Assembly: GCA_027019045.1 (NCBI GenBank)
Contig: JALUXI010000254.1
Coordinates: 1-6,660 of the forward strand
Length of the DNA: 6,660 nt
Source: Piscirickettsiaceae bacterium
GTDB taxonomy: Bacteria; Pseudomonadota; Gammaproteobacteria; Thiomicrospirales; Thiomicrospiraceae
Direction of reading: 5' to 3'
Shown here piece after piece: positions 1 through 4,291 of this stretch (within the stretch, counting starts at the first letter, position 1; every line of letters starts with the position of its first letter). The notes beneath the pieces were generated by a model. The model searched no databases, was not told the origin of the DNA, and saw only the letters and a list, made by a program, of their open reading frames with translations. The position numbers and the translations under genes were made by a program.

Positions 1-371
1 ATCAAATCAGACAGCTCAAACCCCAGCCGATACCATTCCAACATCGTAAACTCTGGTTGATGGCGAGAAGAGAGATCACCATTGCGAAATACCTTGCCCA
101 AATAAAATAGATCTCCCGCCCCTTCTGCCAGCAGTCGCTTTAATGTGTATTCTGGGGAAGTGTGTAGAAAACCTAATTGTGACTTGCTCATGCCAGGCAA
201 ACCTACGAGAGTGGAAAAACTCTCTAGATGGGCATCAGGCGTGGCATAGGGTGAAAGGATCGGCACATCTACCTCCACCACCTTTCGCTCATAAAAAAAC
301 GCCCGCAATTGCCTCAACAACTGCGAGCGTTTTTTGAGCATCGACCAAGAAGCCGTTGCAGTTAAACGCAT
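1..371 (-). CDS. epmA: EF-P--(R)-beta-lysine ligase EpmA (PoxA/GenX/YjeA), 3' end outside window
   Basis: EpmA is a class II lysyl-tRNA-synthetase-like enzyme without an anticodon-binding domain. It activates (R)-beta-lysine with ATP and transfers it to Lys34 of EF-P in the cytoplasm. The first 123 residues are present, against about 325 in E. coli (from memory). Translating the minus strand from the ATG at 371-369 gives MRLTATASWSMLKKR, then LLRQLRAFF at 18-26, EVDVPILSPYATPD at 33-46, TSPEYTLKRLL at 71-81, and the class II motif 2 region FRNGD at 96-100 followed by HQPEFTMLEWYR at 104-115. These are the EpmA family landmarks. The start is 12 bases after the efp stop and in the same frame; no clear Shine-Dalgarno is visible, so coupling to efp translation is likely. 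A second ATG at 341-339 (Met11) is a possible alternative. A terminator-like hairpin overlaps codons 13-27. Identity is sure; the exact start is fairly sure. Confidence 0.95.
   Translation of the reverse strand, partial: MRLTATASWSMLKKRSQLLRQLRAFFYERKVVEVDVPILSPYATPDAHLESFSTLVGLPGMSKSQLGFLHTSPEYTLKRLLAEGAGDLFYLGKVFRNGDLSSRHQPEFTMLEWYRLGFELSDL
293..335 (-). terminator. Intrinsic-terminator-like hairpin inside the start of epmA
   Basis: On the minus strand the arm AAAAAACGCTCGCAGTTG (335-318) pairs with CAATTGCGGGCGTTTTTT (311-294) across a six-base loop, TTGAGG (317-312). All 18 positions pair, two of them as G-U wobbles, and the 3' side ends in seven T (299-293). This is the form of a Rho-independent terminator for RNA that has read through efp, and would give efp a 3' tail of about 90 bases. 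It lies within epmA codons 13-27, which encode a conserved helix, so it could be a partial terminator or attenuator that sets epmA below efp. On the plus strand the two wobble pairs become A-C mismatches, so the fold favours the sense transcript. The structure is directly visible; its activity is inferred. Confidence 0.6.
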
Positions 372-383
372 CTTGCCAGGAAA

Positions 384-950
384 CTATTTTGCACGAGAGA
401 CATATTCACCTGTCTGCGTATTCACAATCACCTTATCACCAATCTGCACAAACAGAGGTACCTGAACCACAGCCCCTGTGGATAAGGTGGCAGGCTTGCC
501 TCCTGTTCCTGCGGTATCACCTTTCAAACCAGGGTCGGTATCAGTCACTTCCAAAGTGACCTGTTTAGGCGGTTGGACACTGATCGGCTCCCCATTCCAT
601 AAAGTCACCGTACACATATCCTGCTCAATCAAAAACTTCTCTACATCCGCCACCGCAGAGTGTCCCGCTTGATATTGGTCAAATGTTTCTGGATCCATAA
701 AGTGCCAAAACTCACCATCTGTGTAAAGATACTGCAAGTCGGTATCCATTACATCTGCCGCTTCAACCTTCTCACCTGACTTAAAGGTCTTTTCCAATAC
801 ACGACCCGTCATCAAATTGCGATACTTTACACGGTTAAACGCCTGCCCTTTTCCAGGCTGGACAATGGTATTGTCCAAAATCGTACAAGGCTGTCCGTCC
901 ATTAAAAATTTCAAGCCATTTTTAAATTCATTGGTGCTATAAGTTGCCAT
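384..950 (-). CDS. efp: Translation elongation factor P (EF-P)
   Basis: EF-P binds the ribosome between the P and E sites and stimulates peptide bond formation when consecutive prolines stall synthesis. The 188-residue product has the same length as E. coli EF-P and starts MATYSTNEF. The N-terminal KOW-like domain covers about residues 1-65; its tip loop PGKGQAF places Lys34, the beta-lysylation site, exactly at position 34. The two OB-fold domains follow, with FWHFMDPETF at 81-90 and the C-terminal signature KGDTAGTGGKPATLSTGA at 143-160; the end is GEYVSRAK. I chose the ATG at 950 because it gives the standard family N-terminus; an in-frame GTG at 962 would add four residues without family support. 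A GAGA-type weak Shine-Dalgarno lies just upstream. The gene is divergent from epmB and directly followed by epmA, so substrate and both modifying enzymes are together. The stop is TAG. Confidence 0.98.
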   Translation of the reverse strand: MATYSTNEFKNGLKFLMDGQPCTILDNTIVQPGKGQAFNRVKYRNLMTGRVLEKTFKSGEKVEAADVMDTDLQYLYTDGEFWHFMDPETFDQYQAGHSAVADVEKFLIEQDMCTVTLWNGEPISVQPPKQVTLEVTDTDPGLKGDTAGTGGKPATLSTGAVVQVPLFVQIGDKVIVNTQTGEYVSRAK

Positions 951-974
951 GCTTTCTCTCACTTAAATTAAAAT
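944..974 (+). promoter_or_regulatory. Candidate sigma70 promoter of epmB
   Basis: On the plus strand TTGCCA (944-949; five of six matches to TTGACA) and TAAAAT (969-974; five of six to TATAAT) are separated by 19 bases, slightly longer than ideal. Transcription would start near 981 and give a leader of about 35 bases. The -35 hexamer overlaps the efp start codon. The position suits epmB, but AT-rich sequence can produce such matches by chance. Confidence 0.35.
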
Positions 975-983
975 AGTCCGCAT

Positions 984-1013
984 ATTCTAACCGACCCCAA
1001 AGGGTTTTACCAA
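984..1013 (-). promoter_or_regulatory. Candidate sigma70 promoter of efp
   Basis: On the minus strand TTGGTA (1013-1008; four of six matches to TTGACA) and TAGAAT (989-984; five of six to TATAAT) are separated by 18 bases. Transcription would start near 977 and leave an untranslated leader of about 27 bases before the efp ATG at 950. The -35 hexamer lies only two bases from the epmB start codon. This is a consensus match by eye only. Confidence 0.45.
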
Positions 1014-1015
1014 TC

Positions 1016-1966
1016 ATGAACTTTTCTCAACTGGAAGCACTCTTCGACTTTTTACAACTCAGTGAGGCACAGATTGCCGAACTGGCACCTGACACGCCCA
1101 AGCAGTTTCCTTTAAAGGTACCAAGACACTTTGCAGAGCAGATGGAAAAAGGCAATCCACAGGATCCGCTGCTGTTACAGGTTCTGCCTCGAAAAATTGA
1201 AAAACGCCTTAGCATCGGCTTTCAGCCTGACCCTGTCGGCGATTTACGAGCCAACCCGACCCCCAGCCTTTTACATAAATATCACGGCCGAGCCTTGCTG
1301 ATGACCAGTCCAAGATGTGATCTGCACTGTCGCTACTGTTTCCGTCGCCACTTCCCCTATGAACAGGTGAAGCAAACCCACTGGCAAACAGCCATAGCAC
1401 AGATTCAAACGGATGTATCGATTCAAGAAATCATTCTCAGCGGTGGCGACCCAATGACACTGAGTGAACCCCAGCTGGTACAACTGATGCAGCAACTGGC
1501 AGAAATTCCTCACCTGCATACCCTCCGCATCCATAGCCGCACGCCCATTGCCGCCCCCGACCAAGCCCCACAAAAGGCATTTCTAAACTTCTGCCAACAG
1601 ACCCACCTGAAAATTGTACTGGTCGTACACTGCAATCACGCTAATGAACTCTCCAGTGAAACAGCAAAACTGTTTGAAACCTACCGACAAGCAGGCATCA
1701 CCCTCCTAAATCAGAGTGTGTTACTCAAAGGAATTAATAATCAAGCCGAAACTTTAATCGAGCTAAGCCACCGTCTGTTTCAACAAAGCATCCTACCCTA
1801 CTATCTCCATCAACTCGACCGAGTCGCAGGAGCCGCTCATTTTGAAGTGACCGACAGCGAAGCGGTACAACTGATGCACCAAATCCGCCAAAAACTCCCA
1901 GGCTACTTGGTGCCAAAGCTTGTTAGAGAAGTCGCAGGCAAACCCTATAAAATGCCGCTGGCCTAG
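1016..1966 (+). CDS. epmB: EF-P (R)-beta-lysine synthesis enzyme, lysine 2,3-aminomutase EpmB (YjeK)
   Basis: EpmB is a radical-SAM, pyridoxal-phosphate enzyme of the lysine 2,3-aminomutase family. It turns (S)-alpha-lysine into (R)-beta-lysine, which EpmA loads onto EF-P. The 316-residue product is somewhat shorter than the E. coli protein (about 342, from memory). The radical-SAM motif CDLHCRYC provides the three cluster cysteines C101, C105 and C108. The SAM-contacting GGDP is at 143-146, and IHSRTPI marks the barrel further on. The C-terminal GYLVPKLVREVAGK (296-309) corresponds to the region carrying the PLP lysine in lysine aminomutases; Lys301 is the likely residue, inferred by alignment from memory. 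The start ATG at 1016 is preceded by AAAGGG ending 11 bases upstream, a rather distant ribosome site. The gene is divergent from efp-epmA and convergent with ybiT. Free lysine aminomutases are larger, and the EF-P context favours EpmB. Confidence 0.95.
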   Translation: MNFSQLEALFDFLQLSEAQIAELAPDTPKQFPLKVPRHFAEQMEKGNPQDPLLLQVLPRKIEKRLSIGFQPDPVGDLRANPTPSLLHKYHGRALLMTSPRCDLHCRYCFRRHFPYEQVKQTHWQTAIAQIQTDVSIQEIILSGGDPMTLSEPQLVQLMQQLAEIPHLHTLRIHSRTPIAAPDQAPQKAFLNFCQQTHLKIVLVVHCNHANELSSETAKLFETYRQAGITLLNQSVLLKGINNQAETLIELSHRLFQQSILPYYLHQLDRVAGAAHFEVTDSEAVQLMHQIRQKLPGYLVPKLVREVAGKPYKMPLA

Positions 1967-1970
1967 TACG

Positions 1971-3557
1971 CTACCCTTTAGAAGCCAAATAGTCTTCATA
2001 GGTGCCTTGGTAATGCTCTATGCCTTCTGGAGACATCACGAGTAGCTGTGTGGCTAAGGAGGAGACGAATTCTCTGTCATGAGAGACAAAAATGACCGTG
2101 CCTGGGTAGTTTTCCAGTGCAAGATTTAAAGATTCAATGGACTCCATATCCAAGTGGTTGGTCGGTTCATCCATAATCAGGACATTGGGCTTTTGTAGCA
2201 TCAGTTTGCCAAATAGCATTCTTCCCTGTTCACCACCAGACAGTACCTTTACCGATTTATCAATCTCTTTTTGTGAAAACAGCATTTTACCCAAAACCGA
2301 TCTCACCGCCTGTTCATCATCATCTGGCTGTTTCCACTGGCCCATCCAATCCAGCAAGTTTAAGTCTTCCTCAAACTCATAGGCATGGTCCTGTGCATAG
2401 TAGCCAATTTGGACATTTTCCGACCATTTGATCTCGCCACTATTGAGCGACTCATCGCCCACCAAGGTTTTTACAAAGGTAGATTTCCCAATGCCGTTGG
2501 GGCCAATCACCGCTAAGCGTTCGCCCACTTCTAACATAAAGCTCAGGTCTTGGAAAATCTGCTTCTCACCATAGGCTTTGGAAGCTCCCTCCAACTCCAA
2601 TGCCAGACGGAATAGCTTTTTATCTTGCTCAAAACGAATAAACGGATTCACTCGACTGGAGGGTTTAATATCTTCCAATTCAATTTTCTCAATCAACTTA
2701 GCACGAGAAGTTGCCTGCTTCGCTTTGGAGGCATTGGCAGAAAAGCGGCTAACGAAGGCTTTGAGCTCATTGATTTGCGCTTGCTTTTTCGCATTGTCTG
2801 CCAGCTGCCGTTCCCTTGCTTGGGTAGAAGCCAACATATATTGATCATAATTCCCTGGATAGACACGCAGCTCACCATAATCCAAATCTGCCATATGAGT
2901 ACAGACGCTATTCAAGAAATGGCGGTCATGAGAAATGATAATCATTGTGCTTTTGCGTTCATTCAATACCTCTTCCAGCCAACGAATGGTATTGATGTCG
3001 AGGTTGTTGGTCGGCTCATCCAGTAGCAAAATATCGGGATCAGAAAACAGCGCTTGTGCCAATAGCACCCGCAGTTTCCAACCAGGGGCTACCTCACTCA
3101 TGGAGCCATAGTGCTGCTCCACAGGAATCTCCAATCCCAGTAGCAACTCCCCTGCTCGAGCTTCAGCGGTATAGCCATCCATTTCCCCGAAAGCGACTTC
3201 TAAATCCGCCACCTTCAGCCCATCCTCTTCACTCATCTCCGCTAAGCCATAAATACGGTCTCGCTCCTGCTTCACTTCCCAAAGTTCAGGCTGCCCCATA
3301 ATCACGGTATCGATCACCGAATAGTCTTCATAGGCGAATTGATCCTGCCGCAGTTTTCCGAGCCGCTCACCCTCATCCATCGAAACGGTACCAGAGGTGG
3401 GTTCCAAATCCCCACCCAAGATTTTCATTAGGGTCGATTTACCGCAGCCATTGGCACCAATCAATCCATAGCGATTGCCTTCACCAAACTTGACGGAAAT
3501 ATTTTCAAAAAGAGGTTTTTCACCAAACTGCATGGTGACATTAGAAGTGGATAACAC
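1971..3557 (-). CDS. ybiT: ABC-F family ribosome-associated ATPase YbiT
   Basis: ABC-F proteins have two ATPase domains and no membrane part; they bind the ribosomal E site and help stalled or idle ribosomes. The 528 residues match E. coli YbiT (about 530) almost throughout, by memory. Domain 1: Walker A GANGCGKST at 34-42, a signature region that reads VAPGWKLR (156-163) instead of LSGGQ, Walker B ILLLDE ending at Glu181, and the switch histidine His210. The charged linker (about 240-310, with FVSRFSANASKAKQATSRAK at 268-287) is the P-site-tRNA interaction motif. Domain 2: Walker A GPNGIGKST at 352-360, intact LSGGE at 439-443, Walker B LIMDE at 460-464, His493. The degenerate first signature is normal for YbiT. 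Translation starts at GTG (3557) behind a strong Shine-Dalgarno. It follows merR after 37 bases, probably co-transcribed. YbiT rather than EttA or Uup is the call because of length and near-identical sequence. Confidence 0.95.
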   Translation of the reverse strand: MLSTSNVTMQFGEKPLFENISVKFGEGNRYGLIGANGCGKSTLMKILGGDLEPTSGTVSMDEGERLGKLRQDQFAYEDYSVIDTVIMGQPELWEVKQERDRIYGLAEMSEEDGLKVADLEVAFGEMDGYTAEARAGELLLGLEIPVEQHYGSMSEVAPGWKLRVLLAQALFSDPDILLLDEPTNNLDINTIRWLEEVLNERKSTMIIISHDRHFLNSVCTHMADLDYGELRVYPGNYDQYMLASTQARERQLADNAKKQAQINELKAFVSRFSANASKAKQATSRAKLIEKIELEDIKPSSRVNPFIRFEQDKKLFRLALELEGASKAYGEKQIFQDLSFMLEVGERLAVIGPNGIGKSTFVKTLVGDESLNSGEIKWSENVQIGYYAQDHAYEFEEDLNLLDWMGQWKQPDDDEQAVRSVLGKMLFSQKEIDKSVKVLSGGEQGRMLFGKLMLQKPNVLIMDEPTNHLDMESIESLNLALENYPGTVIFVSHDREFVSSLATQLLVMSPEGIEHYQGTYEDYLASKG

Positions 3558-3564
3558 GAAAAAG

Positions 3565-3570
3565 TCCTTT
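3565..3570 (-). promoter_or_regulatory. Ribosome binding site deciding the GTG start of ybiT
   Basis: AAAGGA on the minus strand lies seven bases before the GTG at 3557-3555. The resulting N-terminus MLSTSNVTMQF matches the usual YbiT start, so the GTG is preferred over the later ATG (Met9). Confidence 0.8.
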
Positions 3571-3594
3571 TAAACGAAGAAAGCGCAATAGGCT

Positions 3595-3996
3595 TTATGA
3601 AAAGCGTTTTTGTATATAGTCTTGGAACTGATGCAACTCTGTTTGCATCTGTTGAAGTCTTTGTAAGGCGTTAGAGATGCCCTCAGCCCCTCGGGACTGG
3701 GGATTCTGAACATTTTTTGAATTTTTGCGACTATTGGCAAGTTTGGCTTTGGCACCCGAAATGGTAAACCCTTGCTCATGGAGCAGGCTTTTAATTTCGA
3801 GTACCAAAGCGACATCTTCTCGCTGATAATAACGCCGTCCTTGCCGTTTTGTTGGCTCAAGCTGTGGGAACACCTGCTCCCAGTAACGCAGCACATGCGG
3901 TTTTAAATCACACAGTTTACTGACCTCACCAATCCCGAAATATTTTTTATCGGGTAGATCGATGGGCAGGTCAATCTGTAATTCACGCTTGGGCAT
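3595..3996 (-). CDS. MerR-family DNA-binding transcriptional regulator, downstream of ihfA
   Basis: The 133-residue protein has an N-terminal MerR winged helix-turn-helix: YFGIGEVSKL (19-28) as first helix, then LKPHVLRYWEQVFPQL (31-46) as recognition helix, and the wing with GRRYYQRED (53-61), followed by a helix to about residue 87. A polar linker (88-105, rich in Asn, Ser, Lys) leads to a C-terminal heptad-like helix (about 107-130, LQRLQQMQTEL) typical of the MerR dimer coiled coil. No effector-binding domain and no metal-binding cysteine pair is present; the single Cys29 is in the DNA-binding part. Its inducer and targets are unknown. Small MerR genes directly after ihfA are, from memory, a recurrent gammaproteobacterial arrangement. 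The ATG at 3996 overlaps the ihfA end by 14 bases with no clear Shine-Dalgarno, so translation is probably coupled to ihfA. ybiT follows after 37 bases and could be a co-expressed partner or target. Confidence 0.9.
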   Translation of the reverse strand: MPKRELQIDLPIDLPDKKYFGIGEVSKLCDLKPHVLRYWEQVFPQLEPTKRQGRRYYQREDVALVLEIKSLLHEQGFTISGAKAKLANSRKNSKNVQNPQSRGAEGISNALQRLQQMQTELHQFQDYIQKRFS

Positions 3997-4273
3997 TGTC
4001 CACAGTCGCTCTTAATTTCTGGCTTGGTTTAAAGGTCACTACCCGTCGTGCCTCAATCGGCACATCTTCACCTGTGCGAGGGTTACGACCTGGTCGAGGA
4101 TTTTTGTCTTTCAACTCAAAATTCCCAAACCCTGAAATTTTAACAAATTCTCCCTGCACCAACACCTCAATAATTTCAGTATAAAATTGATCCACAATCT
4201 CTTTAGACTCTCGTTTGTTAAAGCCTAAACGGTCGGTTAATTTTTGTGCAATATCTGCTTTGGTCAATGCCAT
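3983..4273 (-). CDS. ihfA: Integration host factor subunit alpha
   Basis: IHF-alpha pairs with IHF-beta (ihfB, not in this window) to bind specific DNA sites and bend them sharply, acting in nucleoid structure, recombination, replication and sigma54-type promoters. The 96 residues compare with 99 in E. coli. The protein starts MALTKADIAQKL, the family N-terminus. The DNA-binding arm region RPGRNPRTGEDVPI spans 60-73, with Pro65 at the position of the proline that intercalates at DNA kinks. KISGFGNFEL (45-54) is the DNABII core. GRNPRTGE with ARRVVTFKPSQKL (76-88) fits IHF-alpha better than HU or IHF-beta, as does the location directly after pheT, conserved in many Gammaproteobacteria. The gene follows pheT by 18 bases with a strong ribosome site and overlaps the MerR gene at its 3' end. 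A separate promoter inside pheT, as known in E. coli, was not recognised here. Confidence 0.97.
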   Translation of the reverse strand: MALTKADIAQKLTDRLGFNKRESKEIVDQFYTEIIEVLVQGEFVKISGFGNFELKDKNPRPGRNPRTGEDVPIEARRVVTFKPSQKLRATVDNAQA

Positions 4274-4279
4274 GCTTTA

Positions 4280-4285
4280 CTCCTT
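4280..4285 (-). promoter_or_regulatory. Ribosome binding site of ihfA
   Basis: AAGGAG on the minus strand sits six bases before the ihfA ATG, within the 18-base gap after pheT. It is a near-perfect Shine-Dalgarno, which supports the chosen start and suggests efficient independent initiation of ihfA. Confidence 0.8.
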
Positions 4286-4291
4286 CAATGC

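Noticed and set aside
143..337. Plus-strand open frame of 64 codons opposite epmA
   Set aside because: The minus strand carries clear EpmA homology here; the plus-strand frame has no ribosome site or recognisable sequence and is a shadow.
477..485. Perfect DnaA-box match (TTATCCACA on the minus strand), with near matches at 3543-3551 and 3997-4005
   Set aside because: The perfect box lies in the conserved Leu-Ser-Thr codons of efp, and the others are single, far apart and at gene starts. There is no AT-rich unwinding region or cluster, so this is not an origin.
962..962. GTG at 962 as an extended efp start
   Set aside because: It would add four residues before the standard MATY start and moves the start away from the GAGA-type ribosome site.
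2625..3026. Plus-strand open frame of 133 codons opposite ybiT
   Set aside because: It lies fully antisense to the conserved YbiT sequence and shows no domain, start signal or low-complexity feature suggesting a real product.
3571..3600. Small inverted repeat (AAAGC / GCTTT) between merR and ybiT
   Set aside because: Only five pairs and no following T tract; too weak for a terminator.
3605..3640. TATATA-like -10 element upstream of ybiT within the merR 3' end
   Set aside because: The nearest -35-like hexamer (TTGCAT) is only 12 bases away, so no credible promoter spacing exists.
3570..3896. Minus-strand open frame of 108 codons overlapping the MerR gene in another frame
   Set aside because: The MerR frame carries the clear winged-helix motif; the alternative frame has no recognisable features.
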